From: Comamonadaceae bacterium | GTDB lineage: Bacteria > Pseudomonadota > Gammaproteobacteria > Burkholderiales > Burkholderiaceae_C | Direction: 5' to 3' | Length of the DNA stretch: 5,057 bases | NCBI GenBank assembly: GCA_947483455.1 | Contig: CANKNK010000157.1 | Span: 1-5,057, forward strand | Shown here: positions 1-5,057 of the stretch, in pieces | Numbering within the stretch: the first letter of the stretch is position 1 | Layout of the letters: every line of letters begins with the position of its first letter | Program-made: the position numbers and the translations under genes | Notes under the pieces: model-generated | Database searches by the model: none | Told to the model about the DNA's origin: nothing | What the model saw: the letters and a program-made list of their open reading frames with translations, nothing else

Positions 1-137
1 CGCAATGCCTGGGGCATGGGATGGTGTGCGGACGCCAGAACCTTGGGCTGGGCGGGAGCCTCGCCGAGTTCGGCCAAAACGCCATCGACGCCGTCGAGCG
101 AGGTACCCGACATCAATCCGATATAGAGGCCGGGCAT
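1..137 (-). CDS. anmK: Anhydro-N-acetylmuramic acid kinase, N-terminal part (runs off the left edge)
   Basis: AnmK is a cytoplasmic kinase of peptidoglycan recycling. It hydrolyses and phosphorylates 1,6-anhydro-MurNAc with ATP to give MurNAc-6-phosphate. Only the first 45 codons are in the window. They read MPGLYIGLMSGTSLDGVDG at the start, and the segment GLMSGTSLDGVD (residues 7-18) is the family's N-terminal nucleotide-binding signature. The ATG at 137 puts that signature at the usual distance from the N-terminus. The frame stays open further upstream, but that stretch overlaps the end of the M23 gene and shows no family similarity. No clear Shine-Dalgarno sequence precedes the ATG. The gene starts 19 bases after the M23 peptidase stop on the same strand, so co-transcription and re-initiation are likely. 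Pairing with a cell-wall hydrolase fits a shared role in murein turnover. The family is about 370 residues long, so most of the protein lies outside the window. Confidence 0.93.
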   Translation of the reverse strand, partial: MPGLYIGLMSGTSLDGVDGVLAELGEAPAQPKVLASAHHPMPQAL

Positions 138-156
138 TGCGCTACGGCCAAGCGCC

Positions 157-1530
157 TTACTGAACGCTGCCGACGTGCACCTGGGCGGCGGCCAGCAATT
201 GCTGACGCGCCAGGTCTGCTACCCGGTCAAACGCCGGGCGCAATCCGGCAGTGACAGGCGCGGCCTCGGCCTGGCGGGCAATGGTCATCGGGTCTTTGTG
301 TGCGCCATTGACACGGAATTCAAAATGCAGATGTGGCCCAGTAGCCCAGCCGGTGGCGCCGACCAAGCCGACGTTGTCACCTTGCTGCACGCGCTGCCCG
401 CTGCGCACGTTGATACGGCTCAGGTGCGCATACACCGTGGTGGTATTGCCGCCGTGTTTCACTATCACCACATTGCCATAGCCCCCTTGCACACCCGCAA
501 AGTCCACCACGCCATCGGCCACCGTGCGCACCGGTGTGCCGGTCACCGCACCATAATCCACGCCCAAATGGGCACGCCAGGTTTGCAAAATAGGATGAAA
601 ACGCATGGCGAAACCGCTGGTGATGCGCGAAAACGCGACCGGCGAAGCCAAAAACGCCCGGCGCAAGCTCTCACCGCGCATGTTGTAGTAAGCCCCCTTG
701 AGCGGACTCTTCCCGTTTTGGGCGGCTTGCAGGGATTCGAACCACAAGGCTTGGTAGGACTTGCCGGCATTGACAAACTCGGTGCTCAACACCCGCCCGG
801 CGCGCAAGGGTTCGCCATCGCCTTCCAAGGTTTCATAAACCACCACAAATCGGTCGCCCTTGCGCAAGGCGCGGTGGAAATCAATATCGCCCGAGAAAAT
901 CTCGGCCATTTGCACCGCAACGCCATCCGGAATACGCGCATCGTCGGTGGCAGCGAACAAAGAAGTTTGGATGGTGCCGCTCGCCATGCGGGTGCTGGCC
1001 GTCAAGGGCAGGGTTTCCAGTGTCGATTTCAATGCACCCCCAGCGCTGCGCACAGTCAAGCGATTGAACGTGCCGTCTTCTTCGGGGCTCCAGCGGGCGG
1101 TAAGGGACACCAAGCGGCCGCGCTCATCAAGCTCGGCCTGCACATTGCGACCGGCGCGGCCCAGCAAGTTTTTCTGTGCGTTGCGGTCTGCGCGCAAAAA
1201 GGCCGATGCCGCCGGATCGCTGACGCCAAGTCGGCGCAACAGGCTGTCCGCCGTATCGGTGCTGCGGCTGATGTCGCTACGGTACAAGCGCATGGCCTGC
1301 GCGGCCAGCAAGTCACGCTGGGGCTCAAGCGACAGGGGCTGCACCGCTTCAACCACGGTGCGCACCGGCATCTCGGATGGCTCGGGCGCCAAAGAGACCA
1401 GCGCGTAACTACCCCCGGTTGCGCCAATGAGCAACAAGGCCAGTCCCGATAAAAATCGGGCCGGGTGGCGTCGCACGGTCAACGCTGCCACAAGGGCTGC
1501 GCTTCGCACGGTAGTAAGCAAGTCGGACAC
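157..1530 (-). CDS. M23 family (MepM/Csd3-like) peptidoglycan endopeptidase, membrane-anchored
   Basis: A 457-residue zinc metallo-endopeptidase predicted to cut peptide cross-links of periplasmic murein. Residues 1-24 are short and basic; about 25-47 form a hydrophobic signal anchor. Residues about 70-265 match the N-terminal modules of MepM/Csd3-type proteins, including the DIDFHRALRKGDRFVVVYE segment near 215-233. The M23 domain spans about 300-415. Its zinc ligands are visible: H321 and D325 in HLGVDYG, and H402 in HLHFE. The catalytic histidines are H369 (YAHLS) and H400. Nothing essential is missing, so it should be active. I chose the GTG at 1530 because AGGAAGG lies 9 bases upstream; a TTG one codon earlier (1533) has 6-base spacing and cannot be excluded. 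The frame stays open to an ATG at 1749, but that version would overlap tyrS and add about 70 residues lacking family character. It is divergent from tyrS and followed closely by anmK. Confidence 0.9.
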   Translation of the reverse strand: MSDLLTTVRSAALVAALTVRRHPARFLSGLALLLIGATGGSYALVSLAPEPSEMPVRTVVEAVQPLSLEPQRDLLAAQAMRLYRSDISRSTDTADSLLRRLGVSDPAASAFLRADRNAQKNLLGRAGRNVQAELDERGRLVSLTARWSPEEDGTFNRLTVRSAGGALKSTLETLPLTASTRMASGTIQTSLFAATDDARIPDGVAVQMAEIFSGDIDFHRALRKGDRFVVVYETLEGDGEPLRAGRVLSTEFVNAGKSYQALWFESLQAAQNGKSPLKGAYYNMRGESLRRAFLASPVAFSRITSGFAMRFHPILQTWRAHLGVDYGAVTGTPVRTVADGVVDFAGVQGGYGNVVIVKHGGNTTTVYAHLSRINVRSGQRVQQGDNVGLVGATGWATGPHLHFEFRVNGAHKDPMTIARQAEAAPVTAGLRPAFDRVADLARQQLLAAAQVHVGSVQ

Positions 1531-1684
1531 CAAATTTAGCCTTCCTGGGCAGTACGCATCCCGGCTCTGCGGGCGCACTGGGCAATCAGGGCGGGGGCTA
1601 AAATACTTTTTTCGCCCGCGCCCGGACCTTTGAAATAGAGGACGTAGTATATCGGGCCCCGCCCCAGGCCTCCACATTGTCTTT
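1531..1684. other. Divergent intergenic region between the M23 peptidase gene and tyrS
   Basis: This 154-base spacer must hold the promoters of both divergent genes. It includes an A/T-richer core around 1599-1613 and another at about 1629-1653 with TTGAAA and TAGTATATC, but no pair of -35 and -10 boxes with standard 16-18 base spacing is convincing on either strand. No Shine-Dalgarno sequence is visible just before the tyrS ATG. A T-box is not expected in this lineage and none is seen. Confidence 0.5.
1540..1546 (-). promoter_or_regulatory. Ribosome binding site of the M23 peptidase gene
   Basis: Read on the minus strand this is AGGAAGG. It sits 9 bases before the GTG at 1530 and 6 bases before the TTG at 1533. 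It decides the start: it argues against the much longer open frame that reaches back into tyrS. It does not firmly separate the two adjacent start candidates. Confidence 0.6.
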
Positions 1685-2926
1685 ATGCACCCTGCTTCGC
1701 CTCCCCCTCCCCCCGTGTCCGAGCGCGTCCAAGAGGCCCTGGCCGTCACCTTGCGGGGCTGTGAAGAGCTGATTCCTCAGGAGGACTGGGTCAAAAAGCT
1801 AGTCCGCTCCGAAGCCACCGACACCCCCCTGCGCATCAAACTGGGGCTGGACCCGACGGCGCCAGACATCCACGTCGGCCACACGGTGGTGCTGAACAAA
1901 ATGCGCCAGTTGCAAGACCTGGGGCACCAGGTGATTTTCTTGATTGGCGACTTCACCACCATGATTGGCGACCCGTCCGGCCGCAACAGCACCCGCCCGC
2001 CGCTGACCCGTGAGCAGATCGAGGCCAATGCCCAGACCTATTACAAGCAAGCCTCGCTGGTACTGGACCCGGCCAAAACCGAGATCCGCTACAACAGCGA
2101 GTGGAGCGACCCGCTGGGGGCTCGCGGCATGATTCAGCTAGCTAGCCGCTACACCGTGGCGCGCATGATGGAGCGCAACGACTTTCATGACCGCTTCAAA
2201 GGCGGCCAGTCCATCAGCGTGCATGAGTTCCTCTACCCACTGATGCAGGGCTATGACAGCGTGGCCCTCCAAAGCGACCTGGAGCTAGGCGGTACCGACC
2301 AAAAATTCAACCTGCTGGTAGGGCGGCATTTACAAGCCGAATACGGCCAGGAGCCGCAGTGCATCCTGACCATGCCGCTGCTCGAAGGCCTGGACGGCGT
2401 GGACAAAATGTCCAAGAGCAAAAACAACTACATCGGCATTTCCGAGGACGCCAACACCATGTTTGCCAAGGTGCTGAGCATCTCCGACGTGCTGATGTGG
2501 CGCTGGTACACGCTTTTGAGTTTCCAAAGCGAGGCGCAAATTGCCGCACTCAAGGCCGAAGTGGACGCCGGGCGCAACCCCAAAGACGCCAAAGTGGCGC
2601 TGGCCAAAGAGATCACCGCCCGCTTTCACTCGGCTGTGGCAGCCGACGCCGCTGAGCAAGACTTTATCAACCGCAGCCAGGGCGGCATCCCGGACCAGAT
2701 TGAAGTGCGGCAACTGGCGTTGCTAGACGGAGCGCCTTGGGGCATCGCCGCGTTGCTCAAAGCTACCGGCCTGGCTGGCTCCAGCGGCGAGGGCAACCGA
2801 CTGATCGACGGTGGCGGCGTACGCGTGGACAGCAACGTGGTCAGCGACAAAGGCCTCAAACTGGGCGCGGGCAGCTATGTGCTGCAAGTGGGTAAGCGCA
2901 AATTTATGCGCGTCACTCTGGCCTGA
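1685..2926 (+). CDS. tyrS: Tyrosyl-tRNA synthetase
   Basis: A class I aminoacyl-tRNA synthetase of 413 residues that activates L-tyrosine with ATP and charges tRNA-Tyr in the cytoplasm. The Rossmann catalytic domain fills roughly residues 45-270. The HIGH motif appears as HVGH at 63-66, after [10 protein letters not shown]. The family-typical [15 protein letters not shown] lies at 94-108, and [11 protein letters not shown] with [11 protein letters not shown] at about 182-209 forms the tyrosine and tRNA site. KMSKS is intact at 241-245. An S4-type RNA-binding domain occupies about 351-411 and contains [13 protein letters not shown]. The length and sequence fit the roughly 400-residue TyrS group common in Burkholderiales. 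The ATG at 1685 gives a proline-rich lead-in, and similarity starts at about residue 11. No Shine-Dalgarno sequence precedes it, so the start is supported by family length and not by a binding site. It is followed after 6 bases by dtd. Confidence 0.97.
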   Translation: MHPASPPPPPVSERVQEALAVTLRGCEELIPQEDWVKKLVRSEATDTPLRIKLGLDPTAPDIHVGHTVVLNKMRQLQDLGHQVIFLIGDFTTMIGDPSGRNSTRPPLTREQIEANAQTYYKQASLVLDPAKTEIRYNSEWSDPLGARGMIQLASRYTVARMMERNDFHDRFKGGQSISVHEFLYPLMQGYDSVALQSDLELGGTDQKFNLLVGRHLQAEYGQEPQCILTMPLLEGLDGVDKMSKSKNNYIGISEDANTMFAKVLSISDVLMWRWYTLLSFQSEAQIAALKAEVDAGRNPKDAKVALAKEITARFHSAVAADAAEQDFINRSQGGIPDQIEVRQLALLDGAPWGIAALLKATGLAGSSGEGNRLIDGGGVRVDSNVVSDKGLKLGAGSYVLQVGKRKFMRVTLA

Positions 2927-2932
2927 GCCCGC

Positions 2933-3388
2933 ATGCTTGCGCTGATCCAGCGGGTGCGCCGCGCCAGCGTCAGCATAGATGGCGAAGTCGTGGGCGCCAT
3001 TGGCACGGGCCTCTTGGTGTTGGTTTGCGCCGAACAAGGCGACACGTCGGCGCAAGCGGACAAGCTGCTTACCAAAATACTCAAGCTGCGTATCTTTAGC
3101 GACGTCCAAGGCAAGATGAACCGCTGCGTGCAAGACTTGGACGGTGACGGCCTGCATGGCGGCCTGCTGATCGTGAGCCAGTTCACCCTGGCGGCAGATA
3201 CCTCGGGCGGAAACCGCCCCAGCTTCACCCAAGCGGCCGCACCTGACTTGGGCCGCGCGCTGTACGACTACTTTGTACAGCAAGCCCGCGTGCAGCACAG
3301 CGAGGTGCAAGCCGGCGTATTTGCTGCCGATATGCAGGTGGAACTGGTCAACGATGGTCCGGTGACGATTCCGATGCGGGTGGCATAG
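2933..3388 (+). CDS. dtd: D-aminoacyl-tRNA deacylase
   Basis: DTD is a homodimeric cytoplasmic proofreading enzyme that hydrolyses the ester bond of D-aminoacyl-tRNAs, classically D-Tyr-tRNA, freeing the tRNA for reuse. The 151-residue length is normal for the family. It begins with the typical [35 protein letters not shown] lies at residues 82-98, and the C-terminal NDGPVTI is at 140-146, with the Gly-Pro pair (142-143) that faces the substrate across the dimer. KMNRCVQD at 61-68 is also family-typical. The ATG lies 6 bases after the tyrS stop with no strong ribosome binding site, which suggests translational coupling and one transcript. The pairing makes functional sense, since TyrRS is the classic enzyme that mischarges D-tyrosine. 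No damage is visible. Confidence 0.96.
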   Translation: MLALIQRVRRASVSIDGEVVGAIGTGLLVLVCAEQGDTSAQADKLLTKILKLRIFSDVQGKMNRCVQDLDGDGLHGGLLIVSQFTLAADTSGGNRPSFTQAAAPDLGRALYDYFVQQARVQHSEVQAGVFAADMQVELVNDGPVTIPMRVA

Positions 3389-3398
3389 GCGGCTACTG

Positions 3399-3422
3399 GT
3401 TTGGTTAGCAAACAGACTTTTT
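3399..3422 (+). terminator. Possible weak Rho-independent terminator after dtd
   Basis: GTTTG (3399-3403) can pair with CAAAC (3409-3413) around a 5-base loop, and a run of five T (3418-3422) follows four bases later. The stem is short and AT-rich and the T run is slightly displaced. It is well placed, just after the dtd stop, but it is a weak candidate. Confidence 0.27.
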
Positions 3423-3470
3423 GCGTACGCCCGTCTAGCACAGGCAGGCTCGCGTGAATTCTTTAAAAAA

Positions 3471-3500
3471 TTGTCAAAATATATTTTCTATACCTAAACT
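3471..3500 (+). promoter_or_regulatory. Candidate promoter for the downstream hypothetical gene
   Basis: TTGTCA (3471-3476) resembles a sigma-70 -35 box. TAAACT (3495-3500) lies 18 bases further on and matches four of six -10 positions. The surrounding 3455-3530 is strikingly A/T-rich for this GC-rich window, which fits a promoter. TATATT at 3480-3485 is a closer -10 match but has no good -35 partner. The exact boxes are uncertain. Confidence 0.3.
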
Positions 3501-3537
3501 TCCTAGCCTTTATCCAATTTTCAGTAAAGACGCACCA

Positions 3538-4011
3538 ATGAACCAAGTCGCTGAGGAATCCGAAACACACCATTGGCATAAGAAATTTGCCATTGCCGCC
3601 AACAATCGCGCGTGGGAATTGGCGGAAAAAATGCGCATGGGGGATGAGGACCAAGAAATGCTTGATGCGGCCCATGCCGCCGCTTGGCACTGGCGTGTGG
3701 TCGGCACTGAACTCCATCACATGCGCGCAGCGATGTTGCTTGCCCAAGTCCACGCCTTACTCGGCCACGGACCATCCGCATGGCAGCTTGCCCGAGTGGT
3801 ACACCGGTATTTTTTGAGCCAAAAAACAGCAGACTGGGAGTTGGCATTCAGCCATGCGATTTACGCCCATGCGGCTTGCATCGCAGGACAACATGCCATC
3901 TATATCGACGCCTATGCCCAGGCCCAAGCTGCTTTTTTGGCTATTGCAGACGCAGAGGATAAAGCCATAGTGGAAAAAACATTCCGACTCGTACCAGCGC
4001 CCTCCATCTAA
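3538..4011 (+). CDS. Conserved hypothetical protein, helical and rich in His, Trp and Ala
   Basis: Function not recognised. The product is 157 residues, apparently all alpha-helical, without a signal peptide or membrane segment, so probably cytoplasmic. It has a repeat-like spacing of helices resembling TPR folds: about 14-31 (NNRAWELAE), 40-52 (LDAAHAAAWHW), 60-75 (HHMRAAMLLAQVHALLGHG), 81-93, 98-117 (DWELAFSHAIYAHAA) and 123-137. The pattern NNRAW, HAAxAAWHW, VGTELHHMRA, VHALLGHG and DWELAFSHA resembles a betaproteobacterial family of unknown function that I recall only loosely. I chose the ATG at 3538 because that family-like sequence begins just after it. The frame is open back to a GTG at 3454, but the 28 extra codons are A/T-rich and not family-like. 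The ribosome binding site is weak (AAAG about 8 bases upstream). It stands alone between dtd and the ybeY relic, and its base composition is less GC-rich than tyrS. Confidence 0.72.
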   Translation: MNQVAEESETHHWHKKFAIAANNRAWELAEKMRMGDEDQEMLDAAHAAAWHWRVVGTELHHMRAAMLLAQVHALLGHGPSAWQLARVVHRYFLSQKTADWELAFSHAIYAHAACIAGQHAIYIDAYAQAQAAFLAIADAEDKAIVEKTFRLVPAPSI

Positions 4012-4083
4012 TTCGCATCAGCTGCCGCATCACCATACTTAGGGCCGCGAAATAAGCAGACGATGATTTTTCAATCCCAACTT

Positions 4084-4227
4084 TCAGCGATACGGATTGC
4101 CAAACCCCAGCGAGGCCAAAAGCGCCACCTCATGCGCTTCCATCGCGCGCGCTTGAGCTTTGGACGTTTTGTGGTCCCAGCCCTGGACATTCAGGGCACC
4201 GCAGAAAACGCGCCAAGTGCGTTTCCC
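4084..4227 (-). pseudogene. Relic of a second ybeY (C-terminal fragment)
   Basis: Translated on the minus strand, this stretch reads GALNVQGWDHKTSKAQARA, then MEAHEVALLASLGFGNPYR and a TGA stop at 4084. That is the C-terminus of a YbeY endoribonuclease, including the normal LGF-x-x-PY ending. By eye it matches the intact ybeY at the right edge at about half of the positions from GAL to PY, with one extra codon. In YbeY the zinc site is H-x3-H-x5-H; here the first two histidines have become Cys (codon 4201-4203) and Asn, and only the third (4171-4173) remains. The frame is open upstream to a stop at 4315-4317, but it has no ATG, GTG or TTG start before the homology, and resemblance fades beyond a Gly-Lys at 4222-4227. 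I therefore read it as a non-functional 3' fragment. The left limit is firm; the right limit is approximate. Confidence 0.7.
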
Positions 4228-4307
4228 ATCGGCACCAAGGCCGTGCTCATTTGCCAGCGAAGGCCTTGATTCAGCACTATGCCCGAGGCAAGCTATTTTT
4301 TTCTTCC

Positions 4308-4312
4308 AGGAG
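4308..4312 (+). promoter_or_regulatory. Ribosome binding site of the antitoxin gene
   Basis: AGGAG lies 7 bases before the ATG at 4320. It decides the start against a longer frame that opens at 4251. It is one of the clearest Shine-Dalgarno sequences in the window. Confidence 0.75.
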
Positions 4313-4319
4313 CCCTACC

Positions 4320-4550
4320 ATGCCAGACCTTGTTGCTGATTTGTCCCTCCAAGCCAGATCGCTACCCCTAGAGGACAGCGTTCGTTTGGCCGAAGAGCTG
4401 CTTGCCAGCCTTGATCCGCATGTTTCTGATGTCGAGCTTGCGTGGGGGTTGGAAATTCGCAGCAGGGTCGCTGAAGTTGAGCAAGGGCAGGTCGAGCTCA
4501 TCCCCGCTCAGGCCGCTTTCGCACAGGTACGCAGCCATCTTCGTGCGTGA
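4320..4550 (+). CDS. Addiction-module antitoxin (TIGR02574-like, partner of RelE/ParE toxins)
   Basis: A 76-residue protein matching the small 'putative addiction module component' family, the antitoxin half of type II toxin-antitoxin pairs with RelE/ParE-fold toxins. Such antitoxins bind and neutralise the toxin and often repress their own promoter. The family pattern is clear: LPLEDSVRLAEELLASLD at residues 15-32, acidic DVELAW at 37-42, then EIRSRVAEVEQGQVELIP at 45-62, where the typical form is E-I-x-R-R-x-x-E-x-x-x-G-x-V-x-x-I-P. The protein looks complete and undamaged. The ATG at 4320 has AGGAG at ideal spacing. Its TGA overlaps the GTG of the next frame by 4 bases, the usual coupling to the toxin gene. 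The toxin is broken (next entry), so this may now be an orphan antitoxin. No confident operator was found upstream. Confidence 0.85.
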   Translation: MPDLVADLSLQARSLPLEDSVRLAEELLASLDPHVSDVELAWGLEIRSRVAEVEQGQVELIPAQAAFAQVRSHLRA

Positions 4551-4840
4551 AGCCGATTGCATTTCACCCGCAGGCCCTAGCCGAGCTTGAGCAAGAAGCC
4601 CTGTATTACAAGCAGCGCAGCCCAGGGCTTAAGCCCTGCTTGAAAGACAAAAGGTGCTTTGCCATCAGCGCGATGACAAGCCCTTGCGGCGCATCGCCTT
4701 CCCCGCGTTTTTTAAAACTCCATAAGGACTCTCAAACCCCAGCCGCGCCAGGATCTCGGCCTCGCGCTGTTCCATCACCTGCGCATCTTCATAGCGTTCG
4801 TGGTCCCAACCTTGGGCGTGCAAGGCACCGTGGACGATGA
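4547..4840 (+). pseudogene. RelE/ParE-family toxin, truncated; 3' part is antisense to ybeY
   Basis: The frame starts at a GTG that overlaps the antitoxin stop by 4 bases. The first 28 residues (to 4630) are a typical start of a ribosome-dependent or gyrase-type RelE/ParE toxin: KPIAFHPQALAELEQEALYY, then KQRSPGL. The family continues with a helix (GLGxxFLxEVExAL) and a beta-sheet core containing RRFPY. None of that is present. From about 4631 the frame reads KPCLKDKRCF and then Pro/Ser/Arg-rich sequence, and from 4665 it is exactly opposite ybeY coding sequence. The 97-residue open frame has a normal toxin length only by chance. In another frame, [10 protein letters not shown] at about 4654-4683 faintly recalls the HxRRxP segment near the C-terminus of such toxins, which would fit an internal deletion, but this is weak. 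The product is probably not toxic. Confidence 0.65.
4623..4638. repeat. Perfect 16-base palindrome
   Basis: CAGGGCTTAAGCCCTG is its own reverse complement and can form a 6-base GC-rich stem with a TTAA loop in either strand's RNA. It sits exactly where the toxin similarity ends and 27 bases beyond the ybeY stop. No T run follows on either side, so it is not a standard terminator, though it could slow polymerase arriving from ybeY or protect the transcript 3' end. Confidence 0.55.
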
Positions 4841-5057
4841 GGTGGGCGTAGTGGGCTTGTAGAGTTTTCCCCTGGTCTTTGGCCTCCTTTGCCACCACGG
4901 GCGCGCATAGCACCAGATCGGCAAGGACAAGCGGTTCTAGCGCGTAGTCAAAAGTCAAAACATTGGTAGCGTAGTTTTTTTTGCGGTAGTCGCGGTTGAG
5001 CGCTTGGCCTTCGGGCGCGTCGACAATACGCACCGTGATTTCCGCTTCACTGGCCAG
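4665..5057 (-). CDS. ybeY: rRNA maturation endoribonuclease YbeY, C-terminal 130 residues (N-terminus beyond the right edge)
   Basis: YbeY is a zinc-dependent single-strand endoribonuclease needed for 16S rRNA 3'-end maturation and 70S ribosome quality control. The visible part reads [12 protein letters not shown] near the start, then [19 protein letters not shown], a core segment typical of the family (usually LN-x-x-Y-R-x-K-D-x-x-T-D-V-L-S-F-x-Y). The zinc site [11 protein letters not shown] is complete, its three histidines encoded between 4800 and 4832. A GTG at 5033 could be taken for a start, but family sequence continues upstream of it, so the true start lies outside the window. After the usual ending LGF-x-x-PY the protein carries an unusual basic tail of about 18 residues ([18 protein letters not shown]), encoded opposite the toxin relic and possibly gained by read-through into inserted DNA. 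Its 3' half overlaps the toxin relic frame in antisense by 176 bases. Confidence 0.93.
   Translation of the reverse strand: MASEAEITVRIVDAPEGQALNRDYRKKNYATNVLTFDYALEPLVLADLVLCAPVVAKEAKDQGKTLQAHYAHLIVHGALHAQGWDHERYEDAQVMEQREAEILARLGFESPYGVLKNAGKAMRRKGLSSR

Larger units (their letters stand above)
4012..4319. other. Region of 308 bases without an intact gene between the hypothetical gene and the antitoxin
   Basis: The left 72 bases (4012-4083) show no gene, RNA or strong hairpin. The centre (4084-4227) carries a decayed ybeY 3' end on the minus strand. The right 92 bases (4228-4319) should hold the antitoxin promoter. TTGCCA at 4251-4256 followed 18 bases later by CACTAT is the best pair I see, and it is poor. 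A plus-strand frame at 4063-4269 is only the antisense of the relic. Confidence 0.5.

Noticed and set aside
175..1452. Open frame of 425 codons on the plus strand
   Set aside because: It is the antisense of the M23 peptidase gene, whose catalytic motifs are all intact on the minus strand. The plus-strand translation has no recognisable motif and an unnatural His/Gln/Gly-rich composition.
1630..1653. TTGAAA with TAGTAT or TATATC as a tyrS promoter
   Set aside because: The spacing between boxes is 9 or 12 bases, too short for a sigma-70 promoter.
1531..1749. N-terminal extension of the M23 peptidase back to an ATG at 1749
   Set aside because: It would overlap the tyrS start, adds low-complexity Gly/Arg/Pro sequence without family similarity, and ignores the AGGAAGG site in front of the GTG at 1530.
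2723..3310. Open frame of 195 codons on the minus strand across the tyrS-dtd junction
   Set aside because: It is antisense to two well-conserved genes and has no motifs; long shadow frames are common at this GC content.
4063..4269. Plus-strand frame of 68 codons
   Set aside because: The minus strand of the same stretch carries the recognisable YbeY C-terminus, so this frame is its shadow, and no ribosome binding site was seen.
4654..4683. [10 protein letters not shown] in another plus frame as the surviving C-terminus of the toxin
   Set aside because: The match to the HxRRxP segment of RelE/ParE toxins is too short and lacks the following aromatic residue; it is also opposite the ybeY tail. 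Kept only as a hint.
1..5057. CRISPR array, tRNA or rRNA gene, insertion sequence, riboswitch
   Set aside because: No regularly spaced repeats, tRNA cloverleaf, rRNA segment, transposase or terminal inverted repeats were seen when reading both strands by eye; a covariance-model scan was not possible.

Overview
The window looks like a chromosomal segment of a GC-rich betaproteobacterium. The protein sequences, above all the tyrosyl-tRNA synthetase, and the gene order fit Burkholderiales, most likely Comamonadaceae. That placement is an inference from remembered family sequences, not from a database search. Most of the window is ordinary housekeeping DNA, and I found no convincing undescribed multi-gene system.

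Left part (1-1684): two genes on the minus strand concern peptidoglycan. A membrane-anchored M23 (MepM-like) endopeptidase is followed after 19 bases by the start of anmK, whose product recycles anhydro-MurNAc. AnmK runs off the left edge. A 154-base intergenic region separates the M23 gene from the divergent tyrS.

Middle (1685-3388): tyrS and dtd lie on the plus strand 6 bases apart. One charges tRNA-Tyr and the other removes D-amino acids from mischarged tRNA, so they make a coherent translation-fidelity pair. An AT-rich 149-base spacer follows, holding at most a weak terminator and a weak promoter.

Right part (3538-5057): this is the accessory-looking section. It holds a 157-residue helical, His/Trp-rich protein of unknown function. 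Next comes a 3' relic of a second ybeY on the minus strand (about 4084-4227), with two of the three zinc histidines replaced. Then comes a complete antitoxin of the RelE/ParE-partner type with a good ribosome binding site. Its toxin partner starts with a 4-base stop/start overlap but loses toxin similarity after about 28 codons and runs antisense into ybeY. The intact ybeY (16S rRNA maturation endoribonuclease) enters from the right edge on the minus strand. The partial and full ybeY copies bracket the broken toxin-antitoxin module, which points to past insertion, duplication and decay downstream of ybeY.
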